Below, piece by piece: positions 9,400-19,070 of a stretch of DNA of 64,000 nt. Position numbers and translations under genes: made by a program. Position 1 is the first letter of the stretch. Each line of letters begins with the position of its first letter. Below the pieces are notes generated by a model. That model saw only the letters and a program-made list of their open reading frames with translations, did not search any database and was not told the DNA's origin. This DNA is from Pomphorhynchus laevis (Eukaryota > Acanthocephala > Palaeacanthocephala > Echinorhynchida > Pomphorhynchidae), in NCBI GenBank assembly GCA_012934845.2, contig WNNJ02002689.1, positions 1 to 64,000 of the forward strand. The letters run 5' to 3'.

Positions 9400-12180
9400 T
9401 TTTGAAGAAGATTTTTATCCATCAAAATAATATCATAATTCATTGCTGAAAATTGACAAGAAACGTTCACTTGTAACGAGTTTATTTTTTGATTATGCTT
9501 GATGTGACAACAATATCCAAGAGAAAGCTACAAAATACAGAATTTGAATTGACAAATTATAAATTCCAAACAAATTTTAAGTTAAAGAATTAAAATTATA
9601 TACACTGATTGACTTGTATTAAATAAGATTTTAGAAATTCTCCGTATACACCGCATGAAGATTAAATTTGCTATTTAATAAGTCGATTTGCTTGTTGATT
9701 TAATTCACTATAATTATCCACGCGTGGTAACTAAAATCCGAAATCGTCTACCAATAATAAGCATGGGCACTTAACATTATTAACATAACAGTCACTGCCT
9801 ACATAATAGGAATATAATTAATTATAATCATTTGTTTAGGAATATAATTAAATAGGATTAAATTATAATTAAACCATTTGTCTATATTATATGTTATTGA
9901 CCAACAAAGGCAAAGGCGTTCAACAAAACACATTTAAATTAAATCAATTCTGAGCATATAAAATATATTTATCAGCTATAAAGGACAGTATGTTAGCTAA
10001 AACATGGTAAATATAAGATAAAAAGCATAATGTAATTATAATATTAATATATTTTGTATATTAATATCATATTTGATCTAATATTTTGTATTTATTAAAG
10101 TAAATATATTGTATACAGTAGATCTTGAGCACTCTTAATAAAATCAATTATAAATCTAAAATAAATGACTAAAGTTCGCGGTTATTAATTAGGGAGCTAA
10201 ATCATTAGCATCAAATAATATTTTGTAGGCATGATATTCACAACAGGCAGAAAATATAACAGCGTTTGGATAATAACCCTTTTTAAGCTATGGTTGAAAA
10301 CAAACTAAAAAATCACAGTGTATGTGTGATCGATAAGTTATTATTTTTACATAAAACTTAAACATAAATTGAAAAATATCAAATATAATGTTAAAATGTT
10401 TAAAATGATCATATATTAATTGAGCATTATAATATTCTGAAAGCATATCGGAACATCATTCTTTCGTGTTTACTTGCGATCGATTGTCAATTTCAACGTT
10501 TTAATTCTTTTTTCCTAAATTGCTTGAACGCATAACGAGAACTGGTTATTTTAATTAGATGACAAGGATTGTTTTTATACGATTGTTCTTGAAATAGGAA
10601 TAAACGTTCACACTTGAGGACTTTATCTAAATAAATGTGCGCTGATATAAAGATATTCCTTCCTGCTCTGCACTGACATCTACCACAAACCATAGATATC
10701 AGATTTTGTGTATATAATGAACGCAGAGAATAGCATCAAACAGGAACATAATACAGTAAACAGCTTAACGGCAAGTTAATTATTTAAGCTATGTTATATA
10801 TAAAATTACTCAATAAACTTATTGCCTAGTCGATTGAATTAGAGGAACAAAGATAATTTTACATTGCTAACAAAAAGATATATTTGCAAATTTACATATT
10901 TATCATGTTCAGAAACAAAGTTGATTTGATCCTAGAGATTATGAAATTTTTTTTTAATTTTATAATCACATTATAGTTATGATTTATTAATCACAAATTA
11001 TAAGAAACTAATTATTTATTTAAAATATAATTAACAAATTATTTATTATATTATTATCTCATATAACTTATGATATATATAGTAATATATAAATTTTAGT
11101 AAATTAAACTTAAAATCATTTTCAAATTATATAATCACATAATGATTATAATTCCTATATAGTAATATATAAATTTAAATAATAAAAATTAAAATCATTT
11201 TGAAATTCTATAATCACATTATAATTTTGATTCATTACATACAAATTATAATTAATAAATTATTTATTATATTATTAATTCATATAAATTATATTCCATA
11301 AAGTATCATATAAATTTTAATAAATAAAATTTAAAATAATTTTTATTATATAATTATATAAATTATTAGTGATAATATTAAATTTTTAGTGATATAAATT
11401 ATTATATCAGTGATATAAATTATCATCGTTATTATAATTTATTTTAATTAAAATTACCAGATAAAAGCCAGGTATAATCCCAACTGTAATAAGGTGATTG
11501 TAGTTTTTGATAATGATATCTAACCAGTCTCGAAATATTAAAAATAATTTCACAGTTTATTTTCTGAAAATGACTCTGAATCTTAAAAATATTTACAATA
11601 CCAGCTGGGCTATTTCCGTTTCAAATTTTTATAATTATAATTTATTAATTATTAATTAAAAGTTATATATAATTTATATTAGTGATATAAATTGTCACTG
11701 TTATTATACATAATCATTGGTATATATAATCATTGTTATATCACTGTTATTATATTGTATATAATCATGGATTATTATATGCAATCAATTACTAACAGTT
11801 GCTATAGAATCATTCTGTATAAGAATGTATATGTTATCGATGGTTCCAGCATTATAATTGGAGAAATGATAAATATTATCATGCTAAGAAGCGATATCGG
11901 TTAGGCGATCATCAAGACCAATATTTATAGCGTTGGTCTTAACTGCCAGGTCTACTTTTTAGAACATTATAAGTAAATATTATCGAGTATGGTATGTGTA
12001 GTGTTTGCAAATTCATGAATTAAAAGAAAATTACGAAAACGAAGAAAATAATTTTAAATTACGAAGATCTTGTTTGCAAAAATGATAGTAGATCGCCAAA
12101 AATAACGAGAAAAGTATAAAAGGGTCGCTTTAAAAAATAATGTCAGATACTTAGTGCTCGTTTAATAAAAAATGACAGCT
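9400..12180. other. AT-rich DNA without recognised gene
   Basis: No family-like open frames. 10493-10693 (minus) is open for 66 codons with three cysteines in the first ten residues but matches nothing I know and may be chance. Related AT-rich blocks (ATATAGTAATATATAAATTT) recur near 11078, 11155 and 11300. The Smad4 promoter or 5' exons would be expected on this side (higher coordinates), but I cannot identify them. Confidence 0.5.
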
Positions 12181-12189
12181 GAAGAATGT

Positions 12190-12560
12190 CTAGGATGGAC
12201 TTGATATAATATACAAGTAAAGTTTTAAAAATATGTGATTAATTTTATTTAATGCTTTTGTGATGTCGACGAAGCCAAGAAGGAATGACAATGAAATAAA
12301 ATCACATCGAGTATCGGTTAGAGCGGATATTGTGGATCGCCGTATCCGAAAAAGCGTCATGCATTAGAGAATATAGGATCGAAATTGGGTTTACGGCTAC
12401 ACGTGATTAGGGATGCGAAAAAATATTTAGATATAATTGGGAATGGTTATACGGTGTAGTGTATTTAGAGAGAAATATACATGAGACATTTTCTTAAAAG
12501 TTATAAAATAGACAGCTGCTGAAATTGGAGTAGGTGAGTTGCGTGGAGTGCTCTTTTAAA
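12190..12560 (-). mobile_element. Possible LINE reverse transcriptase fragment
   Basis: On the minus strand around 12330-12240 one frame reads LSFLLGFVDITKALNKINH, which matches LINE RT motif A (FLDxxKAFDxINH) with one aspartate visible. Flanking frames are broken. Too short to assign; a CR1-like copy is the likeliest source given the others nearby. Confidence 0.35.
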
Positions 12561-13254
12561 TAATCCGTTAGAAATGACGACGTGTTAAAGAAGATAAATT
12601 TTAAATCTATAAATTTTTGATTTTTGAGAATAACTAGATTCATGGTTCGTCATCAATATTATGGGATTCAAAAATAGAATTACTAAGAATGTATTACCTT
12701 CTATTTCTATATAATAGAAGAAATTGATTGTTTATAAATCAATTTAAGTCATTTAAGCCGATATATGCATAAAATGAGCGCTCTATATATTTCATTTAAA
12801 ATGATAACTTTAAAAAATATATTTCATTTATATATTGTCTAATAAATGATAATATTTTATCATTTTTATTCAATTTTATATTTTTAATTCAAAAGTTTTG
12901 ATTAAAATAAGTTTATATTGAATTAATATTATTAAACATAAATAATTATTACTAACATAAAATCCATAATAAATTAGCATATAAATTATAAATATACAAA
13001 GGAATTAGAAAATAATTATTTAATTTGTCATTGAATTTATTTATAAATTTTTAATATTTTTCAACGTATTCGATAAAGTGACAGAATATCACACAACTTG
13101 TTATCTTACAGTGTCATTAAAACAAGATTTATTATTTTTAATAAATATGTTTAGTTATATTTTAAATTTAATTTATAATTTATTAATTTATTTATATTTT
13201 ATCAAAAAATTTATTATTTATTAATTACGTGCTCTTTTACTTGTGCGTATTTCA

Positions 13255-13330
13255 AGGACGCTTCTTTTTTACACTATTCAAGCATACACTGATATACACT
13301 GATACACTTTTCAAGCATACAATAAATAAA
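13255..13330. repeat. Short tandem repeat, TATACACTGATACAC type
   Basis: Units of TTCAAGCATACACTGATA / TACACTGATACAC. The reverse-complement form recurs at 13805-13900 and 15350-15410, so this minisatellite flanks the Jockey-like fragments on both sides. Confidence 0.75.
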
Positions 13331-13429
13331 TAAAGAATTTGTTATATCACCAAAAATAAATAAATACATGAAAAAGTCAAAACATTCAGTTCAGTTAGCA
13401 AACAAAAAATTCTTTCACCAATCTTCAGC

Positions 13430-13650
13430 GCCTTCCCAACTTTTATGGCCTCAAATCCAAGGGGATCTGAGCCCCCAACCGATCCAACACTCCGCCTTCC
13501 GACTGAACCATCCGGGGTCTTTCACCCCCCCCCAAGAATCCAATCGGCACCTACTATGCTAGGTAAACGAGAGACGAGGAGCTTAAGAAACCTTAGCCTT
13601 TGCTCTGGGGGACGTTTTCTCAAACATACAATGATACACAGTGATATACA
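13430..13650 (-). mobile_element. Jockey-like LINE 3'-end fragment (minus)
   Basis: The minus strand matches the last 200 bases of the Jockey-like element at 61565-61740: the frame encoding GRPPxxRLRFLKLL.SRLPSIV, a run of G/C and the PGxVQSxGGVLDW region. It lies head to head with the plus-strand copy at 13905-15290 and is separated from it by the minisatellite. Only the 3' end of ORF2 is present, typical of 5' truncation on insertion. Confidence 0.75.
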
Positions 13651-13804
13651 TTAATTATAGTATATACTTTAAAAAAATCAAACAAACGAAAGCTTGCAAC
13701 TAAACGAGATTAATACTCATTAATTTTATTTTCACCAGCATACGTTAATTTCAAAACATCAGTTAATTTTAACATCTATAAGAAAGCAAAATGATTTCTA
13801 TAAT

Positions 13805-13900
13805 TAGTGTATATTACTGTGTATCAGTGTATGCTTGAAAAGTGTATCAAAGTATATCAGTGTATGCTTGAATAGTGTATCACTGTATGTTTGAATAAAA
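13805..13900. repeat. Short tandem repeat, GTGTATCAGTGTATGCTTGAA type
   Basis: About four units of GTGTATCA(G/A)TGTATGCTTGAATA. It lies directly 5' of the Jockey-like copy at 13905-15290, and the same unit reappears at 15350-15410 just after that copy. Confidence 0.8.
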
Positions 13901-13940
13901 TGATCTAATAGAAGCGCAATTACAAACAAATTCAACGACT

Positions 13941-14405
13941 TTGCAGGTTAGTGAATTAATTTCTCATAAAGCATCTTGTATGGAGGAACTTCCTCCCATC
14001 AAAAAATCGGTTAACATGGTTATTACAACACCCTCTGTTCTCATGGATACGAAGAACCATTTCAACTGCTTCCTGAGAAGTTATATAGTAAAATGTCCGA
14101 AGAATAGAATTCATTTTAATTTCGTCAAGACAGTTGGTACTAGCTATTGTGTGTCTTTCGTGTCTGAAGACCTGGCGAAAGACTACATCAAATTCGGTCA
14201 ACAACATCTGAAAGATTCGGCTAATATAAGTTTTAAGCCTATACAGGCAACAATAAGAATCACCAATATACTTTCGTCCTTAGATGAAAAAGATATTCAT
14301 GAACTCCAAGCTAAATTTCAGCTTTCCAACTTACGATTTATTAAAGGGAAAAAAATCTCACCTCTGCCTATCGCTTTTGTGATCACTAGCTTGGACAATA
14401 CCTGA
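13941..14405 (+). pseudogene. Jockey-like LINE ORF1 (gag-like), N-terminal part
   Basis: 154 codons. The segment HLKDSANISFKPIQATIRITN corresponds to KLSHIGTLLLKPIQATLKISN in the 58223-58915 copy, and the two align to the end. After 14405 the frame breaks, then the knuckle CNQCHSWGHWASSC is read at about 14495-14540 (plus strand), almost identical to CNSCHSWGHWASSC in the other copy. ORF1 proteins of Jockey-type LINEs bind the element RNA and help form the retrotransposition particle. Confidence 0.75.
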
Positions 14406-14655
14406 CTTCTAGCCAACTCCAGTTGCAACCCCTTCATGGGTTGCAATTTGCGATACACTCTCATCAGTAAGGACGAATATACATATCCACACTGTAACCA
14501 GTGCCACAGCTGGGGGCACTGGGCTTCGTCTTGCACATATTAAGGACGCTGTGAGATCTGCGCCTCGCGGGACCAAGATCATCCTACCTCATGCAGCATT
14601 GCTCCATGTTGCATAAATTGCAAACTACAACATCCGGCGTGGTCTCGAAACGCAG

Positions 14656-15129
14656 GTGCAAAGATGTAGTCTCGGACAACAGCCGCTTCTCTTTAAGATT
14701 AAAAGATCAGTTACCTCATCCAATCTTATTTTAAACTCCCAAAAATTGCAAGTGATCGACTTTCGTGACATTCCTGCCACCAAAAAGAAGCTTAAGAGAC
14801 AAGCACTCTCTGCACTTTCCTCCGTTTTGTCTAATCAACCCCTCCCTGTCTTAATGAGTCGAGTAAAATACCTGGGGTTCACTATTACGGTGAACTGGTC
14901 GGCGAAAGCTGTGTTAGATAGGCTTAAACTTATCCTGAAGAGAACTAGGTGGGCTCTGACACAAGATCAGCATATGTCATTTAATTGGGAAAAAAACCAA
15001 GTAGCGCCTGTGGAGTACTTGGGTTATCTCGGGATTAGTCTTTTTTCTACAGGACGTCCCCCTAAGCCAAGACTAAGGTTTCTCAAGCTCCTTATCACGA
15101 TATTATCGAGCATAGTCCGCCTCAATTAG
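14656..15129 (+). pseudogene. Jockey-like LINE RT C-terminal region
   Basis: 157 codons: LFKIKRSVTSSNLILNSQK then VKYLGFTITVNWSAKAVLDRLKLILKRTRWAL, matching the thumb of the 61200-61500 copy, then the tail GRPPKPRLRFLKLL...LSSIVRLN. YLGFTI is the conserved RT motif E-like segment (lGvxi). No catalytic aspartates remain in this copy because the palm is deleted. Confidence 0.75.
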
Positions 15130-15349
15130 ATTCTTCGGGAGGGGGTGAAAGACTCTAGGTGTTTCAGTCGGAGAGCGGCATGTTGAATTGGCTGGAGGGC
15201 TCAGATCCCGCTGGACCTGAGGATGTAGAATGGGAGTAGACGACTGACTAGAACGACCAGATTGTTTTTTACGATAATTCTTTTTTCTTTGTATGTTTAT
15301 ATTTTTAATTTTTATCGGTTATATAGATTTTAATAAAATATTATTATTA

Positions 15350-15410
15350 TAGTATGCTTAAATAGTGTATCAATGTATGCTTTATAGTGTATCAGTGTAT
15401 GCTTAAACAA
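15350..15410. repeat. Short tandem repeat, same unit as 13805-13900
   Basis: Three diverged units of TAGTGTATCA(G/A)TGTATGCTT. Followed by CAAAAGCTTGCAACTGAA, which also follows the first minisatellite at about 13690, so a larger duplicated block (minisatellite plus flank) borders the LINE. Confidence 0.7.
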
Positions 15411-15794
15411 ACAGTCAAAAGCTTGCAACTGAAGGAAATTTGTAAAAATACTCGTCTATAATTTTATTTTGACTAATATGAAACAGTTCAAGTTTAACAC
15501 GAAAGCAATATTAACAGACTTTATATTTAGTTCAGAAATTGTACAGCATAAATACATATTGCAACATGTTCCATTCTTCTATTTGAGGTTGAATTATGTA
15601 TGATCCATTAAATTAATGCTACCTTGACGTTACATAATATGCACTTAGCCTATTGGTAACGTGATCCCTGCATGCAATATTACCATAATGCCTACATTAT
15701 TGTGATCAACATGATACACATTGTCTTAAGTCGTGTATTCAAAGTTTAGTAAAAATAATTATCATATTATAAATTGACTGTTCACTCATATTGG

Positions 15795-15957
15795 ATTATT
15801 TATTAGTGGTGATAATAAAGTAAAATATTTATTTAATCTCGAATTTTCAATAGCCTACTGCTATCATCATCAGGAGTCCTGATGATGATAGCAGCAGGCT
15901 ATTGAAAATTCGAGATTAAATAAATATTTTCTTCACTCTCTCCACTAATAAATAATA
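15795..15957. repeat. Long palindrome, about 81-bp arms
   Basis: Centre at 15876. The inner 55 bp per arm are almost perfect (ATCTCGAATTTTCAATAGCC and its complement); the outer part (TTTATTAGTGG..) is diverged. As RNA it would form a hairpin with essentially no loop. The centre contains CCTGATGATG, but the hammerhead layout does not fit, see rejected items. Confidence 0.8.
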
Positions 15958-16093
15958 AACTGGCATGATGTACTAAACAGTTTTAAATCACAATAATATA
16001 TGTATTATGGTAATAGTTCAAATCGGGATCCCTTTACTAAGAAATTTCAGCTGGATCAAAATATTACACATATCACAAATGTGATGTAATATT

Positions 16094-16114
16094 ACGTAGA
16101 CTCAGTTAGCTGAT
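16094..16114 (+). repeat. ACGTAGACTCAGTTAGCTGAT motif site
   Basis: A motif shared by 18468-18488 (minus), 24126-24146, 24300-24320 and, diverged, 6412-6432 (minus) and 24384-24410. At 6.4 and 18.5 kb it begins the 310-bp interspersed repeat, so this is probably a terminal fragment of that family. Confidence 0.6.
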
Positions 16115-16975
16115 CTAATCGAATTATAGAATTTATTTGGAAATGATTTCTTTCAGGTAACATTTCTATCTCGTGACAAGTAAATGCTATTGCTTGACAA
16201 TTTATCGGTCCTTTACTGCAAAATATAAACTGAAATATTACTCAAACCTAACGAACTCATTAAATTATTTTGAGTCATTTGAAAAAAATCATTTAGCTGT
16301 CCAGTATTTTTATTGTAATGATTGAAACTTTGATGTAAAACAAATTTTTATATATACGTTGTCATATTCAATAAGAGGTGTTATATTCACGAGTATATAT
16401 AATTCAATACTCGTGTGGGTACGGTTAACAAATATATGTAGGTACTAGCACATAATAAATAAATGTAATCTGCACAGGAAATGTTTTGAATTATTAGATT
16501 TAAATAAAAAATATTTCGAAAAATATTAATGTTTTATTAAAAACGTTTACTATTTTTTAAATTAGTATAAAATAGAACTGTCTTATCAAAAAAATAAAAA
16601 ATTATACTTCAAAAATCAAGTCTTGGTTTATTCGTTGAAACATCAGCAATTGTCGATTAAGTGGCATATAAACTAATCGTCGATTAAATGATGATACTAT
16701 CAATAACTTTGAGGTAGTGTTAATCTTACAACGCATGAAAAAACATTGAAATGATATAAGGAGAAATCGCAAGCCTCTGGTTGTCGTTCGTGGTTGAGAA
16801 GTTCCTATTTATAAGTAAGAACCCAATTCGAACATTGAATTAAATAAAAGGGAACTAACGGTTACGTGATTATAAACGCTGAACACTAGCTTGGAATATC
16901 TAGAAGAGTGGTTGAATATATTGTTGAAGAATGGTTCATTTCCTTCACTTAGTGTGTGATACGATATTCATGTAG

Positions 16976-17430
16976 GCAAGTTGTGTCATACACGCGGCTC
17001 GCGAGCCGCATGCGACCAGCGAGAGGATTTTATGCGCCCCGCGAGATATATTTATGAATTTTTCTACTTCAATTTTTTGTGATTTCGTTTGATATTTTTA
17101 CAATTTGTAACATTTTGAGTTGTTATGAATACAATTATAACAATTTAGGAACTACATAACATTTTTACTTTAATAATATTTTTTATAAATACCCCATTTT
17201 AAAAATACCAAGAAAAATAAGTATATAGGTGTATATATAGGTCGTGATTGAATAAACCGCTGTTCAGGATCCATATAAGATGCGGGGTATCTAATAAATG
17301 ATTGTCAATATACCGAACGCTCAGCAAAAAGGAAAAATATTTTTACGTTTCGGCTTTTCGCCTTTTTCAAATTGTAATTAGCTAGAACACTTATAAATTT
17401 TCTTGCTTGCCGTCTTACTTTTGTCTGACA
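16976..17430. mobile_element. hAT-like non-autonomous remnant
   Basis: The left part has GTTGTGTCATACACGCGGCT and a GC-rich CGCGAGCCGCATGCGACC segment with a second CCCCGCGAG block; the right end is GCCGTCTTACTTTTGTCTGA followed by CACTCCTG. CAGGGGTGTCAGACA-like ends (read from the right) are typical of hAT elements. A flank of ATGAGGCA on the right resembles ATGTAGGCA on the left, a possible 8-bp target duplication with one indel. No transposase. A second right-end copy is at 18955-19030. Confidence 0.45.
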
Positions 17431-17479
17431 CTCCTGATGAGGCAATATATTTATTGGAATTGATTGACGAGGAAACAGA

Positions 17480-17555
17480 AACCATGCATCAGGCACTAAA
17501 TTCTTTTTAATAGAAATGCTGTTTAACAGGGACACTTAAAATAGTCACTGTTAAT
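17480..17555 (+). repeat. Shared block ACCATGCATCAGGCACTAAA
   Basis: About 70 bases repeated almost exactly at 26968-27028 in the same orientation (TAGNAATGCTGTTTAACAGG included). At both places it adjoins an RZ-A hammerhead repeat, but the RZ-A unit is plus at 17.6 kb and minus at 26.8 kb, so the two loci were rearranged relative to each other. Confidence 0.75.
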
Positions 17556-17559
17556 AGTA

Positions 17560-17770
17560 ATAGTCACTGCCATGCACAGAGCTTATGCTAAATTCCCTCC
17601 GATGATTCAGATTAAGGGTAGTTCTGTTTTTCGAGCTTTAAACACTGTTTAAGCGTGTGTTAAGGTGCCTATAGATGATTATAGAAGTCACGGTACTGAT
17701 GAGCTTCGTTAGAGCGAAACGCGTATACCGTTGTGAAGTTTGTCGTCACGCATAGAATGACTGGGTTCAT
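17560..17770 (+). repeat. Hammerhead repeat RZ-A, copy 1
   Basis: About 210 bp, nearly identical to the reverse complement of 26755-26965. It contains the ribozyme listed next. No open frame conserved between copies. By size and content it resembles animal retrozymes: small non-autonomous repeats that carry a type I hammerhead and are thought to be mobilised by other retroelements. Confidence 0.7.
17686..17736 (+). ncRNA. Hammerhead ribozyme, RZ-A copy 1
   Basis: CUGAUGA at 17696-17702 and GAAA at 17716-17719, with stem II GCUU/GAGC (four pairs, one wobble) around CGUUA. Stem I is ACGGUA (17690-17695) with UACCGU (17726-17731), six Watson-Crick pairs. The GUA triplet (17723-17725) puts cleavage after 17725. 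The stem III segment ACGCGU is self-complementary without a loop, so it could pair only within a dimer of two ribozymes, as described for minimal type I hammerheads of Penelope-like elements and retrozymes. All conserved core bases are present. Confidence 0.8.
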
Positions 17771-17840
17771 CCTATGCGTGAAGGGTTCATCTTTGTGATG
17801 AACCCTTCTAAACTGTGGTGGAGGATCTCTGAACACTCTT

Positions 17841-17900
17841 AAAATCTGGACCCTACTGATGAAGCTCAATAAGCAGAAACCGGTCTAGGGATTTGATTGA
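17841..17900 (+). ncRNA. Hammerhead ribozyme, RZ-B unit 1
   Basis: CUGAUGA 17856-17862, GAAA 17876-17879. Stem II is GCU/AGC around CAAUA with an A-A mismatch at its base. Stem I CCCUA (17851-17855) pairs perfectly with UAGGG (17886-17890) and can extend past an internal loop through AAUC/GAUU. Stem III segment ACCGGU is fully self-complementary (dimer type). Cleavage expected after GUC at 17883-17885. Confidence 0.8.
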
Positions 17901-18133
17901 TGATGGACTGTGATGGTTTCCAATACCCAGTTTTGTCCGTTTCCCCCGTTTACTAATTAGTAACAACTATAATGCCGTATCGCTCTGCGATCCGGGGGCA
18001 GGCTGCAAAAATATTTATATAATATACTGCCGAATCACTTTTGTGATCGCCTGTGGACTTGAAGGTCGTGTTGTAATAATCATCCTTGTGATGAACCCTT
18101 CTAAACTGTGGTGGAGGATCTCTGAACACTCTT

Positions 18134-18193
18134 AAAATCTGGACCCTACTGATGAAGCTCAATAAGTAGAAATCGGTCTAGGGATTCGATTGA
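18134..18193 (+). ncRNA. Hammerhead ribozyme, RZ-B unit 2
   Basis: Second unit, offset by 293. CUGAUGA 18149-18155, GAAA 18169-18172, stem I CCCUA/UAGGG kept. Two changes from unit 1: AGC to AGU weakens stem II, and ACCGGU becomes AUCGGU (U-G still possible). Cleavage expected after GUC at 18176-18178. Core intact but probably weaker than unit 1. Confidence 0.7.
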
Positions 18194-18309
18194 TGATGGA
18201 CTGTGACGGTTTCCAATACCCAGTTTTGTCCGTTTCCCCCGTTTACTAATTAGTAACAACTATAATGCCGTATCGCTCTGCGATCCGGGGGCAGGCTGCA
18301 AAAATATTT

Positions 18310-18400
18310 ATATAATATATAAATATATATAGGTATATATAGATATATATATTTATATATAAATATATATAATATATAATAATATATATAATATATATGC
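18310..18400. repeat. AT-rich microsatellite
   Basis: Imperfect TATA/ATATAT tract immediately after the second RZ-B unit. Confidence 0.85.
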
Positions 18401-18454
18401 ATTGGAAGTTTTATGCATATTTGGAAATACCTATCTCTATGAACAACTTTTCTC

Positions 18455-18700
18455 ATGTATGAATTAAATCAGCTAACTGAGTCTACGTATTGTTATATAA
18501 TTATAAAATAAACAAAACATAATAATGCTAAATCAAAATTTAATAATTAAATAATAAAATTAATAATTGTTTTTAGATTTTCTATAATTTTAATCAAGTT
18601 AAAAAATAAAAATAAAAAATAAAATTTAAAATAAACGTCATTTTTATGAATTGACTAATAAATAACAGGCGTTGTATCAGAATAAGAATTAGAGGTCATA
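18455..18700 (+). repeat. Interspersed repeat family, partial copy
   Basis: Starts with CAGCTAACTGAGTCTACG and continues through TAATCAAGTTAAAAAATAAA and GAATTGACTAATAAATAACA to AGAATTAGAGGTCAT, the block order of 6395-6705 and 24595-24930. The terminal GGTTTCGGCC box is missing. Confidence 0.6.
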
Positions 18701-18954
18701 AAAACATCTTCAGATTTGGGTTGCCAGAACAAAATTTATCTTCCAAAGAGAAAATTTCTTGCACACCAAAATTGGATCCTAACTTTAATAGCTTAATTGA
18801 AGAAAATACTCACCATCAATCTTTAAGTAAAAAATATATGGCTAATCATTATTCTGCATTGTTTCTTGTTTAAAAATTTATTTTTATTGTAAATTTACCA
18901 TCTAAACGCTTTTGGTTGTCATTCAAACGAATGTATTATTTTATACTAACAAAT

Positions 18955-19070
18955 TTGGTATGTGGCCCGCGAGATTGAAATTAATTAAAATATGGCCCGC
19001 CGTCTTACTTTTGTCTGACACCCCTGATGAGGCAATATATTTTTTGGATATGATTGACTAGGAAACAATA
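18955..19070. mobile_element. hAT-like remnant, second right end
   Basis: ATGTGGCCCGCGAG and TATGGCCCGCC followed by GTCTTACTTTTGTCTGACAC and CCCTG, then the same flank ATGAGGCAATATAT as at 17430. The shared flank means either segmental duplication or that the element extends further right. Confidence 0.45.

Larger units (their letters stand above)
13905..15290 (+). mobile_element. Jockey-like LINE with internal deletion
   Basis: The 5' part encodes ORF1, the gag-like RNA-binding protein, through its zinc knuckles. At about 14650 the sequence jumps from ORF1 (CGTGGTCTCG) straight to the RT thumb region (ACGCAGGTGCAAAGATG), which lies about 2.3 kb further on in the longer copy at 57.96-61.83 kb. 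The rest (14656-15129) is the C-terminal RT region and tail. The whole endonuclease and the catalytic RT palm are missing. Minisatellite units border both ends. A deletion derivative of the same family as the 58 kb element. Confidence 0.8.
17787..18319 (+). repeat. Hammerhead repeat RZ-B, head-to-tail dimer (293-bp period)
   Basis: A 240-bp segment at 17787-18026 recurs at 18080-18319, with 53 bases between. The period is 293 bases at both ends, so there has been no net indel since duplication. Each unit has one hammerhead, and the distance between cleavage sites is 293 nt, the predicted monomer RNA length. The unit ends in GCAAAAATATTTATATAATA and runs into an AT microsatellite after the second copy. 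A tandem dimer is the genomic form expected of retrozymes. Confidence 0.8.

Noticed and set aside
15866-15915. Possible hammerhead in the 15.8 kb palindrome (CCTGATGATGATAGC...GCTATTGAAAA)
   Set aside because: There is an extra U between CUGAUGA and stem II, no stem I partner, and the whole motif is explained by the palindrome itself.
17669-18162. Two similar minus-strand frames (SFISRVQILRVFRDPPPQF) as paralogous genes
   Set aside because: They are antisense readings of the duplicated RZ-B unit; similarity comes from the DNA repeat and the frames diverge outside it.
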